A stretch of DNA of 26,302 nt. It comes from DATGMB01 sp035293845 (lineage in GTDB: Bacteria; Acidobacteriota; Terriglobia; Bryobacterales; Bryobacteraceae). This document shows, piece after piece, positions 14,499 to 21,877 of the stretch. Each line of letters opens with the position of its first letter. The first letter of the stretch is position 1. The position numbers and the translations under genes were made by a program. The stretch is taken from NCBI GenBank assembly GCA_035293845.1, contig DATGMB010000248.1, forward strand, positions 1-26,302, read 5' to 3'. Below the pieces are notes generated by a model. That model saw nothing but the letters and a program-made list of their open reading frames with translations, had not been told where the DNA came from and searched no databases.

Positions 14499-15779
14499 TC
14501 ATCCGGCCGCCGCCAGGTCCGTCTGCAGCTCCGGAACTTCGATCTGGATTCGGGTGCCGTGGCCGGCCTGGCTATCGATCCACATCCGGTACTGGTTGCC
14601 GAAAAGCACCTTCAGCCGCTCGTTGACGTTGCTCACTCCGATGCCGCGGTCGAGCAGCGTGGCCAGTTTCGATTCCGCGATTCCGGTGCCGTCGTCCTCC
14701 ACCAGCACGCTCAGTTTGGCCTCCGCGCGGCGCGTGCGGATGCGGATGGTCCCGCCCTCCACCTTGCTGCTCAGCCCATGCTTGATACAATTTTCCACCA
14801 GCGGCTGCAGGAGCATGCTGGGCACCAGCATGTCCAGCGTGTCCTCCGCCACATCCTTCTCGAACACCAGTTTGTCGCCGAAACGCATCACTTCGATCGA
14901 AAGATAATCCTCGATGAAGCTCAGCTCGTCCCGCAGCGTGCTGAAATGTTCATGCTTGCGCAGCAGCCGCCGCAGCACCGCGGAGAGTTTCCCCACCATG
15001 AGCCGCGCCTGGTCCGGATTCGTGCGGATCAGCGAGGAAACCGAGTTCAGCGTATTGAACAGAAAATGCGGATTGATCTGGCTGGTCAGCGCCGCCAGCC
15101 GCGCTTCCGCCAGCAGCCGCTCCTGCTCCTCCAGTTTCTTCTCGTTCCGCATGCTGTTCCAGATTTTGAGCGGGATGAAAATCGCGAACACCGTGGCCAG
15201 GTACTGCGCCGCGGTGGCCAGCGCCCCGTGACCGGCGCCTTCCACCGGCCAGCGGTGCAGGCCCTGCCGCACCGCTTCCGCCAGCAGGATGCCCACGAAG
15301 AACAGCAGGTGGAACGAGGCGCGCCGGTAATACCGGCTTTCCTTGAAGAAGCGGTAAATGCTGAGGTCGAAGAAGGAGAATCGCCAGATCTCCTCCGGGT
15401 CGGGCGCCAGATCGCGCAGCAGGCCGCCGAAGACCCCGATGCCCGCCAGCACCGGCAGCGCCACATGGTCGCCCGGCACGGCAGGGAGCGAAATCAGGAT
15501 GCCGGAAAGCAGCCCGGTGACGTAGCCGCCGATCAACCCGGCGAGCAGACTGCCCTCCAGCCCGAGATTGGCGACTTTGTAGTTCGGCAGGAAAACGCCG
15601 GTCGCCACGCTCGCGCCGAACACCACCGCAAGCCAAAGCGAAAGCGCCACCCGCTGATGCAGCGTCCGGTTCTCCAGCATCAGCAACGATTTGAATGGAT
15701 TGAAGCGCGCCAGGATGCTCGCGATCGAGGCCATCACTCCGAGCTTCAGCAGCAGCGGTACCGGGTAGTAGTCCGGCAT
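14499..15779 (-). CDS. LytS/YehU-type sensor histidine kinase
   Basis: A 426-residue membrane sensor kinase. The first half is hydrophobic, with about five or six membrane segments of the 5TM-5TMR_LYT kind (for example GSLLAGLIGGYVTGLLSGIL). A short coiled stretch (EKKLEEQERLLAEARLAAL) leads into the His_kinase domain with the phosphoacceptor in SQINPHFLFNTLNS (His238). The ATPase domain shows the N box PLVENCIKHG, the G1 box EDDGTGIAES and RGIGVSNVNERL. An in-frame ATG at 15827 would add 16 atypical residues. The ATG at 15779 starts the hydrophobic domain sooner and lies just after a TATAAT, so it is preferred. These kinases normally pair with a LytTR response regulator, but none is in the window. 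The gene is divergent from ribA. Confidence 0.9.
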   Translation of the reverse strand: MPDYYPVPLLLKLGVMASIASILARFNPFKSLLMLENRTLHQRVALSLWLAVVFGASVATGVFLPNYKVANLGLEGSLLAGLIGGYVTGLLSGILISLPAVPGDHVALPVLAGIGVFGGLLRDLAPDPEEIWRFSFFDLSIYRFFKESRYYRRASFHLLFFVGILLAEAVRQGLHRWPVEGAGHGALATAAQYLATVFAIFIPLKIWNSMRNEKKLEEQERLLAEARLAALTSQINPHFLFNTLNSVSSLIRTNPDQARLMVGKLSAVLRRLLRKHEHFSTLRDELSFIEDYLSIEVMRFGDKLVFEKDVAEDTLDMLVPSMLLQPLVENCIKHGLSSKVEGGTIRIRTRRAEAKLSVLVEDDGTGIAESKLATLLDRGIGVSNVNERLKVLFGNQYRMWIDSQAGHGTRIQIEVPELQTDLAAAG

Positions 15780-15794
15780 TCGGGTCCGGTTGCC

Positions 15795-15800
15795 ATTATA
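15795..15800 (-). promoter_or_regulatory. TATAAT -10 box before the histidine kinase gene
   Basis: A perfect -10 hexamer on the - strand sits 15 bases before the preferred ATG at 15779. No good -35 hexamer is found 16-18 bases upstream. If used, the transcript would have a leader of about 8 bases and the longer reading frame from 15827 could not be made from it. Confidence 0.3.
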
Positions 15801-15898
15801 ATAGGAAAAGCCCTCAGCATTCAGCATTTAGCGCCGGAGCCGCCGTCGCAGTGTACGCTCGCTGGCGTCCCTGGCCGAAGGTTGAGTGCGGATTGCCC

Positions 15899-16510
15899 AT
15901 GAGTCATCTGCCGCCCCCCCTTCTCGAAAAAGTCGCTGAAGCCAGCCTGCCCACCGAATTCGGAGTCTTTCGCATCTTCGGCTTCCGCATGCAGTTTCCG
16001 GAAGGCCGCGCCGAAGAGGCGGTCGCGCTCGTCATGGGCGATCTCGCCGCCGGCCCGCCGGCGCTCGTGCGCATCCACTCCCAGTGCCTCACCGGCGACG
16101 TGTTCCATAGCCTGCGCTGCGATTGCCGCGCGCAGCTCGAAATCGCGCTCCAGACCATCGCCCGCGAGGGCCGCGGCCTGCTCATTTACGAAAACCAGGA
16201 AGGGCGCGGCATCGGCCTGCTCAATAAGCTCCGCGCTTACGAACTGCAGGATCGCGGCGCCGACACGGTCGAGGCCAACCAGCGCCTCGGCTTCGACTCC
16301 GACCTGCGCAGTTATGGGCTGCCCGGCGCCATCCTGCGGTATTTCGGCTTGCAGTCGATCCGCCTGCTCTCGAACAACCCCGAGAAGGTCCGCGCCGTCG
16401 AAGAGGCCGGCATCGCAGTTGCCGAGCGCCTCCCCTGCATCGCCGACGCCGTCGGCACGCGGGAAAAGTACCTGCTGACGAAAAAACAGAAGATGGGCCA
16501 TTTGCTTTAG
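15899..16510 (+). CDS. ribA: GTP cyclohydrolase II (monofunctional)
   Basis: Catalyses the first committed step of riboflavin synthesis, GTP to 2,5-diamino-6-ribosylamino-pyrimidinone 5'-phosphate plus formate and pyrophosphate. In the 203-residue protein the zinc ligands are Cys63, Cys74 and Cys76 in SQCLTGDVFHSLRCDC, and the GTP and catalytic region is YENQEGRGIGLLNKLRAY (97-114), followed by DTVEANQRLGFDSDLRSYG and LLSNNPEKV. The C-terminal KYLLTKKQKMGHLL is typical. The usual Glu of the SECLTGD motif is Gln here. Length matches stand-alone RibA of E. coli type; no DHBP synthase domain is fused. No other rib gene is nearby. The ATG is chosen at the start of homology; a good Shine-Dalgarno is not evident. 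The G-run array begins at its stop codon. Confidence 0.95.
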   Translation: MSHLPPPLLEKVAEASLPTEFGVFRIFGFRMQFPEGRAEEAVALVMGDLAAGPPALVRIHSQCLTGDVFHSLRCDCRAQLEIALQTIAREGRGLLIYENQEGRGIGLLNKLRAYELQDRGADTVEANQRLGFDSDLRSYGLPGAILRYFGLQSIRLLSNNPEKVRAVEEAGIAVAERLPCIADAVGTREKYLLTKKQKMGHLL

Positions 16511-16548
16511 GGGGGATTGGGGGTTGGGGATAGGGGATTGGGGCGGGG
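16510..16548. repeat. G-run heptamer array (STRR1-like), right-facing arm
   Basis: Six runs of four to six G (16510-16515, 16519-16523, 16526-16529, 16533-16536, 16540-16543, 16545-16548) are separated by ATT, TT, ATA, ATT and C. The repeating unit is close to ATTGGGG. The first run shares its first G with the ribA stop codon. On the + strand this could form an intramolecular G-quadruplex in DNA or in the ribA 3' RNA. Confidence 0.85.
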
Positions 16549-16594
16549 TGTGCGGTCAACAACGCCCGGATCGGTCCGCCACCGTTTATCCGAT

Positions 16595-16634
16595 CCCCCA
16601 ATCCCCAACCTCCGATCCCTAATCCCCGGTCCCC
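16595..16634. repeat. C-run heptamer array, inverted partner of the G-run array
   Basis: C-runs at 16595-16599, 16603-16606, 16617-16619, 16624-16627 and 16631-16634, linked mainly by AAT or GAT, form an imperfect inverted copy of the array at 16510-16548. About 46 bp of unrelated sequence separates the arms. The two arms can pair into a large hairpin, or the - strand can form its own quadruplex. Confidence 0.8.
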
Positions 16635-16757
16635 ATGCCAGTGCCTCTTTTTCCGCAGAATCCGCCCTTCGGCTGTCTGTATCCTCAGTGAATTCTCGTG
16701 CGTCTCTAGAATTCTCCAGACGTGATGCCGATTAGCGGATTACACTTGGTTTCAGGC

Positions 16758-18236
16758 ATGAGATTCGCGATCCTGTGGTTGCTGACCCTCGCGCCGCTGG
16801 GGCAGGCAGGTCCGGCGGATTACTTTGTGCCGTCGCACCGCGTCGCCGGGATCGGCGTCGGGCGCGACGATCTTTCGGCGGAAGTGCTCGCCGCACGGAC
16901 GGATCTGATGATCCAGTCCCAGACATTCGCCATCCTGCGCGAGCAGGAGGCGCTGCCCGGCGCGCGCCGCATCACCGGCAACGCGAAGCTTCAGGCGCTG
17001 TTCCAGTCGGCGGCTGAGCAGAGCGGTCTGCCGGCTTCGCTCCTCGAAGCCATCGCCTATCTGGAAAGCTGGGGCGATGCCAAAGCAGAGAGCCCCGCCG
17101 GCCCGCGCGGCATCATGCAGATTTCCGCAGCGACGGCGCGCGCCATGGGCCTGCGCGTCATCGTGGCCACGCGGTACCGCCTCACCCGCGAGCGCGCCGC
17201 CGTTTCGGGCAGCGGCAAAAGGACCCGCTACAGGACCGTCACGCGCCGCATCCCGTACATCGTCACGGTCCGGGACGACCGCATGTATCCCGAGCGCGCC
17301 ATTCCCGCCGCCGCCCGGTACATCGCCGGAATGGAGCAGAAATACGGCGGCCGCGACTGGGCCATTTTCGCGTACCACTGCGGCCAGGGCTGCGTCGCCG
17401 AGATGATGGACCTCACGCGCAAGGCGCGCGGCATTCCGCCCGGCGAAATCACCGTGCCTCGCATGTTCTTCTCCTGCAGCCCGGTCTGGAACCGCGAGCT
17501 GTACCAGGCCATCTGGCAGCAGATGCAGCGCGACTGGTCGCCCACGTATTACTTCCGTGTCCTGCGCGCCCAGCAGTTGCTCGCGCTCTACCGGCGCGAT
17601 CCCGAGGAATTCGGCCGCCTCGCCGAGGAATACCGCGGCGATTTCGCCCCCGGTACGCGTCCGCAGCACCGCCTCGCCGTCTGGCTGAAGCACGACGACC
17701 TGATCTTCCAGAACATCGACGATATCCGCAGCGATGCCGGCCGGAAGCTCGTGCGCGCCATCGACCGGCCCGAGTACTTCGGTTACACGCTGCGCCTCAC
17801 CCCGGATACGCCCGCCGATCTCGATACCTTCGCCGAGGCCTCGCCCGCCGCGCTAGGGGCGCTCTCCTATATCGCCTTCGAAACGCGCCGCCTCTACGCC
17901 GAGCTGAAGCCGGATCAGCCCTTCCAGCCGCTGCCGGTCAGCTCCCTGGTCGAGCCCGCGGCGTTCCTGAAGGTGTCCGCCCAGGCGCGCCAGAAGGAGG
18001 CGCTCTCCCACACCTCCGGCCAGGTCTTCGATATCGACTACTCCGACCTGCCGCCCTCGGAAGTCGAATGCCTGCGCTTCGTGCTGGAGGATCTCGGCTG
18101 GGAAGGCTACCTCGGCTTCATCGAGGATGGCATCGCGAGCCTGCACATCGGCCCGTCGCCCGAAAGCCGCGATTTCTTCAGCAGTGTGTTTCAGGAAGAG
18201 CTCGCCAAGAACGCGGACGAGACCGCCGCGCGATAG
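16758..18236 (+). CDS. Secreted lytic transglycosylase (SLT domain)
   Basis: A 492-residue exported murein lyase predicted to cleave the MurNAc-GlcNAc bond. The ATG at 16758 is preferred over 16722 because it directly starts a signal peptide (MRFAILWLLTLAPLGQAG). The SLT domain begins near residue 92 with LPASLLEAIAYLESWGD; the Glu near residue 103 is the expected catalytic acid. ESPAGPRGIMQISAATARAMG follows, and RAIPAAARYIAGMEQKYGGRDWAIFAYHCG is the helical end. Between these lies an unusual basic insertion of about 35 residues (roughly 140-175). The remaining 270 residues have no clear match. The gene stands alone, followed by convergent feoAB. Confidence 0.87.
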   Translation: MRFAILWLLTLAPLGQAGPADYFVPSHRVAGIGVGRDDLSAEVLAARTDLMIQSQTFAILREQEALPGARRITGNAKLQALFQSAAEQSGLPASLLEAIAYLESWGDAKAESPAGPRGIMQISAATARAMGLRVIVATRYRLTRERAAVSGSGKRTRYRTVTRRIPYIVTVRDDRMYPERAIPAAARYIAGMEQKYGGRDWAIFAYHCGQGCVAEMMDLTRKARGIPPGEITVPRMFFSCSPVWNRELYQAIWQQMQRDWSPTYYFRVLRAQQLLALYRRDPEEFGRLAEEYRGDFAPGTRPQHRLAVWLKHDDLIFQNIDDIRSDAGRKLVRAIDRPEYFGYTLRLTPDTPADLDTFAEASPAALGALSYIAFETRRLYAELKPDQPFQPLPVSSLVEPAAFLKVSAQARQKEALSHTSGQVFDIDYSDLPPSEVECLRFVLEDLGWEGYLGFIEDGIASLHIGPSPESRDFFSSVFQEELAKNADETAAR

Positions 18237-18291
18237 CTGACCTCGCCTCGCCACCAGCCGGCACGTGCAGGTTAGAGTCCTGCTGCCCGCG

Positions 18292-20178
18292 TCAGCGGAT
18301 CAGGTGCGCGGCGATAAACGCCCCCACGTACGCCGCCACGCTCATATACGTAAACTGGAAAGCCGGCCATTTCCATCCGCCGGTCTCGCGCCGCACTACC
18401 GCGATCGTCGAGATGCACTGCATGGCGAAGGCGAAGAACACCAGCAGCGCGAAGGCGCCCCCGGGCGTCAGGTCGTGGTGCAGCGCCGCCTGCAATCCGG
18501 GGGAGTTCTCATCGCCTTCCATGCCGTAAATCGTTCCCAGCGTGGCGATGATCGTCTCCCGCGCCGCGAGCGACGTGATCAACCCGATTCCGATCTTCCA
18601 GTTGAATCCCAGCGGTTTGATTACGGGCTCGATGGTCCGCCCCACCGCGCCGGCCAGGCTGTCAGCGATTTCCGGCGCATGGCCGTTGTGGGCCGGCACC
18701 TTCGCCATCCCCCACAGCAGCACCGTGACCAGCAGGATCACCGTGCCCGCGCGCCGCAGGAACACCTTCGAGCGGTCGAGCAGCCGCAGCCCGATCGATT
18801 GCACGGTCGGCCAGCGGTAGGACGGCATCTCCAGCAGGAACGGCGTCCGCCCGCTCTTCAGCACGGAGGACTTCAGCACCCTCGCCGTCGCCACCGCCAT
18901 CGCGAACCCCAGCGCGTACAGCCCGACCATCGCCGCCGTCCGCGTGCTCAGAAACGCTCCCACGAGCGGCTGGTTCGGGATGAATGCCGCGATGATCAGG
19001 GCGTAGACCGGCAGCCGCGCCGAGCACGTCATAAACGGCGCGATCAGAATCGTCGCGATGCGGTCGCGCTTGTTTTCGATGGTGCGGGTCGACATGATCG
19101 CCGGCACGGCGCACGCATAAGCCGAAAGCAGCGGGATGAACGATTTCCCCTGCAATCCCACCCGCGCCATGGTACGGTCCGCGATCAGCGCCGCGCGCGC
19201 CAGGTACCCGGAATCCTCCAGGATGCCGATGAACAGGAACAGGCACAGCACCTGCGGCAGGAACGCGATCACCGAGCCCACGCCCTTCCATACGCCCTCG
19301 AGCAGCAGCGAGCGGATGGGGGATGCCGGCAGCACGTGCGCGATCCAGTTGCCGGAGATTTGCAACAGGCGGTCGATGGCGTCCTTGCTCGGATCGGCGA
19401 TGCTGAAGATGGTCTGGAAAACCGCCAGCACGACCACGAGGAAAATCGCCGGGCCGGCCACCGGATGCAGGAAGACGGCATCCAGCCGGCGCGTCCATTT
19501 GGGTGGAATTGGCGGCCGATAGGCCGCCTGACCGCTGACTTTGCCCGCCCACGCCCGGCATTTCGGCACGTCCTGCAGCACCGGCAGTTCCTTGGGCGCC
19601 GGCTTCGGCATTACGCCGGCCAGGAACTCGTGCACCTGCCCCAGCCCTTCGCCGCGCCGCGCGCTGACCAGCGCGACGGGCGCGCCCAACTCCGCCGCCA
19701 GTGCGTCGAGATCCAGTTTTCCGCCCCGCTTGCGCAGGTCGTCGGCCATGTTGAGGATCACGAGCGTCGGCAGCCCCAAGGCCAGGATCGGCGCCGCCAG
19801 CATCAAATGCCGCCCCAGGTTCGTCGAATCGAGCACCAGCAGCACGGCTTCGGGCTTGGCGGTGTCGGCGCGCTGCCCGGTGAGCACGTCATGCGCGATC
19901 TGTTCGTCTTCGGAGCGCGGGGAAAGGCTGTAAACTCCCGGCAAATCGATCAGTTGTACGGTGCGGCCGTCGGGCAGCGCGGCCACGCCGGTGTGCTGCT
20001 CTACGGTCACGCCGGGAAAGTTCGCGACCTTCTGCCGCAGTCCGGTTAACCGATTGAAAAGGGTCGTTTTACCGGAATTCGGCGGGCCGATCACCGCCAC
20101 CGTCCGGGCCGGCGTGGCGGCCGGGAACGCCAGGACCGGCGCCGTCCCGCAGCCGTGGCAATCGCTGCATCCGCTCAT
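18292..20178 (-). CDS. feoB: Ferrous iron transport protein B
   Basis: Inner-membrane Fe(II) importer with an N-terminal G-protein domain. G motifs are G1 GPPNSGKT (residues 31-38), G2 Thr58 in FPGVTVE, G3 DLPG (78-81), G4 NMAD (143-146) and G5 VSARRG. The membrane part carries both FeoB gates, including LLSAYACAVPAIMSTRTIEN and FMTCSARLPVYALI, and ends in several membrane segments. At 628 residues it is shorter than E. coli FeoB (773) but within the range of compact forms. The N-terminus before G1 has a CSDCHGC cluster (Cys4, Cys7, Cys10), not a standard FeoB element. The start overlaps the feoA stop (ATGA), so FeoA and FeoB are made together. No FeoC gene is seen. Confidence 0.96.
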   Translation of the reverse strand: MSGCSDCHGCGTAPVLAFPAATPARTVAVIGPPNSGKTTLFNRLTGLRQKVANFPGVTVEQHTGVAALPDGRTVQLIDLPGVYSLSPRSEDEQIAHDVLTGQRADTAKPEAVLLVLDSTNLGRHLMLAAPILALGLPTLVILNMADDLRKRGGKLDLDALAAELGAPVALVSARRGEGLGQVHEFLAGVMPKPAPKELPVLQDVPKCRAWAGKVSGQAAYRPPIPPKWTRRLDAVFLHPVAGPAIFLVVVLAVFQTIFSIADPSKDAIDRLLQISGNWIAHVLPASPIRSLLLEGVWKGVGSVIAFLPQVLCLFLFIGILEDSGYLARAALIADRTMARVGLQGKSFIPLLSAYACAVPAIMSTRTIENKRDRIATILIAPFMTCSARLPVYALIIAAFIPNQPLVGAFLSTRTAAMVGLYALGFAMAVATARVLKSSVLKSGRTPFLLEMPSYRWPTVQSIGLRLLDRSKVFLRRAGTVILLVTVLLWGMAKVPAHNGHAPEIADSLAGAVGRTIEPVIKPLGFNWKIGIGLITSLAARETIIATLGTIYGMEGDENSPGLQAALHHDLTPGGAFALLVFFAFAMQCISTIAVVRRETGGWKWPAFQFTYMSVAAYVGAFIAAHLIR

Positions 20179-20477
20179 CCGCGCCTCGGATCTCTGTCTC
20201 TTGCCGGGCCTGCCTCCGGCCGCACCCGCAGCCGCCGTGCCGTCTCCCGCCGCAGCGCGATCTCCGAGCCGTCCACCTGGAAGACCCGCGGATCGCCGCC
20301 CGGAGCGCTCATTCCCGCGGTCACCCGCGCTCCCGGAAGAAAACCGAGCTCCATCAGCCGGCGCGCATCGTCCCTCGGAAGGTCGATGCCGTCCAGGATC
20401 GCCGCGTCGCCCCGGCGCAAGTCCACCAGGCTCGCCGGGAAGCTTTCGAGCGCCGCGCTGTTGCCACTCAGTTGCAT
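20175..20477 (-). CDS. feoA: Ferrous iron transport protein A
   Basis: A 100-residue cytoplasmic SH3-like protein that supports FeoB. The characteristic core is ARRLMELGFLPGARV (residues 38-52), followed by DPRVFQVDGSEIALRRETARRLRV (62-85), the usual FeoA ending. A charged tail of about 12 residues comes after it. The ATG at 20477 is chosen because a well-formed sigma-70 promoter ends 10 bases upstream; the longer frame (to 20666) would read through that promoter and through the start of the divergent acetyltransferase gene. No Shine-Dalgarno is visible, in keeping with a leaderless or near-leaderless message. No Fur box is recognisable. Confidence 0.88.
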   Translation of the reverse strand: MQLSGNSAALESFPASLVDLRRGDAAILDGIDLPRDDARRLMELGFLPGARVTAGMSAPGGDPRVFQVDGSEIALRRETARRLRVRPEAGPARDRDPRRG

Positions 20478-20486
20478 CTTGGTTTC

Positions 20487-20515
20487 AGTATCCGCGAGTC
20501 CGAAATTCTTGTCAA
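20487..20515 (-). promoter_or_regulatory. Sigma-70 promoter of feoAB
   Basis: On the - strand a perfect TTGACA (20515-20510), a 17-base spacer and GATACT (20492-20487) form a strong housekeeping promoter. Transcription should begin near 20480, only two to four bases before the feoA ATG. Confidence 0.65.
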
Positions 20516-20597
20516 GGGCGGAGCCGCGGTTCTTTCCGGTTTTTCCCCTCGGGCGTTTCGCCATGCTTCCAAGTGGTCCAGAATGAAGGATAACAGA

Positions 20598-21047
20598 ATG
20601 TTTGGCCGCCTCACCGTGCGAAAATTTCAGTCCGCCGATCTGGACGCGATCCTGGATATAGAACACGCCAGCTTCGGCGCCGATGCGTACGATCGCAACT
20701 TATTTGCAGAGTTCGCCCGCACGTGCGGGGACCTTTTCCTCGTCGTGGAGCGCCGCTCGAAGGTGTGCGGGTATGTCGTTACCTGCATTCGCGGGGAACG
20801 CGCCGAGCTGGTGTCGATTGCGGTCGTGCCCGCCGGCCGCCGCCGCGGCGCGGCCTCCGCGCTGCTCACCGCCACCCTCCGCCGCCTCCGCCGCCGACCG
20901 GTCGACCGCTGCGGCCTCATGGTGCGGGTTTCCAATGCCGCCGCCCGCGGGTTTTATGAAAAATTCGGTTTCCGCAAAGTCCGCACCGTCCGCGGGTATT
21001 ACGAGGACGGCGAGGACGGTCTCCTCATGACGAAATCCCTGTCGTAA
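20598..21047 (+). CDS. RimI-like GNAT N-acetyltransferase
   Basis: A 149-residue acetyl-CoA-dependent acyltransferase resembling the ribosomal protein S18-alanine N-acetyltransferase RimI. Motif A reads ELVSIAVVPAGRRRGAASALL (about residues 70-90), with the RRRGAA loop binding the pyrophosphate of CoA. Motif B contains RVSNAAARGFYEKFGFRKV (110-128), and RGYYEDGEDGLLM (132-144) matches the Tyr-Tyr-Glu-Asp end typical of RimI. The ATG at 20598 has AAGGA seven bases upstream; an in-frame ATG at 20583 precedes that site and is less likely. It is not next to tsaB/tsaD, common RimI neighbours, so another peptide or small-molecule substrate is possible. It is divergent from feoA and followed by a same-strand gene after 16 bp. 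Confidence 0.82.
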   Translation: MFGRLTVRKFQSADLDAILDIEHASFGADAYDRNLFAEFARTCGDLFLVVERRSKVCGYVVTCIRGERAELVSIAVVPAGRRRGAASALLTATLRRLRRRPVDRCGLMVRVSNAAARGFYEKFGFRKVRTVRGYYEDGEDGLLMTKSLS

Positions 21048-21063
21048 CCCGGCGACAGCCCCG

Positions 21064-21810
21064 ATGCGTCCAACTGGCATGCAAAGTCCTGAGAATCCGC
21101 TGGTTCTGACGCGCCGGAGCATGCTCCTGCTGGCCGGCGCCGGCCTTGCCTGGAGCGCGGAATATTGGGAAAAGAAGCCGCCCGAACAATGGACGCGCGA
21201 CGAAATCGATCAGCTCCTGAGCAAGTCCCCCTGGGCGAAGCAGGTTTCGGCGCAGGCGCCCGTCGACCGGAGCCGTTCCGGCGGCAACTCCGGGCAATAC
21301 CCCGGCGGCGGCTATCCCGGTGGTGGGTACCCGGGCGGCGGCTATCCCGGCGGCGGCATGGGATATCCGCGCATCGCCGTCGGCGGAATGGGACGGCGGC
21401 GCGGCGGTTATCCTCCCGGTGGCGGGGGCATGCAGACGCGCAAGGGCACCGTGCGGTGGCAGAGCGCCAAGCCGATCCTTGAGGCCTCCAAAGCCAAGCT
21501 CCCGGAGAGCATGAATCGCCACTACGTGATCGCGGTCAGCGGCTTTCCCGCGCCCTCGAACGAGGATGAGCATCTCGATCAGCTCAAGCAGGACACCACC
21601 ATCCAGCCCAAAGATAAGCCCATCGCCGGCTGCGCCGTGGTCGAGAAGAACGGCTCATGGTCCGACTGGCTGTTCGGCTTCTCGAAGGACACCATTACGC
21701 TCGCGCCCGCCGACAAGGAAGTCGAATTCGTGACCATTATCGGCAAGTTCCGCGTGAAAGCGAAGTTCAACCTGAAGGAAATGATGTACCACGGCGAACT
21801 CGCCGTGTAG
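21064..21810 (+). CDS. Tat-signal protein of unknown function with YPGGG repeats
   Basis: A 248-residue protein I do not recognise as a named family. The N-terminus has a twin-arginine signal (LTRRSMLLLAGAGLAWSA, Arg17-Arg18), so folded export is likely. A short conserved-looking segment, PPEQWTRDEIDQLLSKSPWAK (about 40-60), recalls a motif common in acidobacterial secreted proteins. Four perfect YPGGG repeats follow at residues 79-98, then a Gly/Arg-rich linker. The C-terminal 110 residues form a separate domain rich in beta strands (VEFVTIIGKFRVKAKFNLKEM). The ATG at 21064 is weakly supported and one at 21079 is possible. The gene lies 16 bp after the acetyltransferase. Function unknown. 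Confidence 0.72.
   Translation: MRPTGMQSPENPLVLTRRSMLLLAGAGLAWSAEYWEKKPPEQWTRDEIDQLLSKSPWAKQVSAQAPVDRSRSGGNSGQYPGGGYPGGGYPGGGYPGGGMGYPRIAVGGMGRRRGGYPPGGGGMQTRKGTVRWQSAKPILEASKAKLPESMNRHYVIAVSGFPAPSNEDEHLDQLKQDTTIQPKDKPIAGCAVVEKNGSWSDWLFGFSKDTITLAPADKEVEFVTIIGKFRVKAKFNLKEMMYHGELAV
21298..21357 (+). repeat. Four 15-bp tandem repeats encoding YPGGG
   Basis: Four in-frame 15-bp units, each coding Tyr-Pro-Gly-Gly-Gly, differ only at synonymous third positions (tac/tat, ccc/ccg, ggc/ggt/ggg). The silent differences suggest the peptide repeat is maintained by selection rather than being a fresh slippage product. Such repeats give flexible, low-complexity linkers. Confidence 0.9.
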
Positions 21811-21822
21811 CTAGACCCTGGA

Positions 21823-21835
21823 CGGGCACGCCCGG
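21823..21835 (+). other. Small GC hairpin after the YPGGG gene
   Basis: CGGGCACGCCCGG folds into a CGGG-CACG-CCCG stem-loop 12 bp after the stop. The same 13 bases occur at 11255-11267 just after the DHOD-like gene. No T-run follows here, so it may be an RNA 3' end stabiliser or a weak terminator. Confidence 0.35.
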
Positions 21836-21877
21836 CGGAGTTGCGCGGCCGAGCGTGTCATTATGTCCAACGGTGTG

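Noticed and set aside
14352..15902. Open frame of about 516 codons on the + strand
   Set aside because: It is antisense to the histidine kinase, whose motifs are complete and in order.
18265..20049. Open frame of about 594 codons on the + strand
   Set aside because: It is antisense to feoB, very rich in Arg/Gln/His, and has no domain.
20478..20666. Extended FeoA N-terminus
   Set aside because: The extra residues are non-conserved and basic; the region contains a strong promoter for the shorter gene and the divergent acetyltransferase start.
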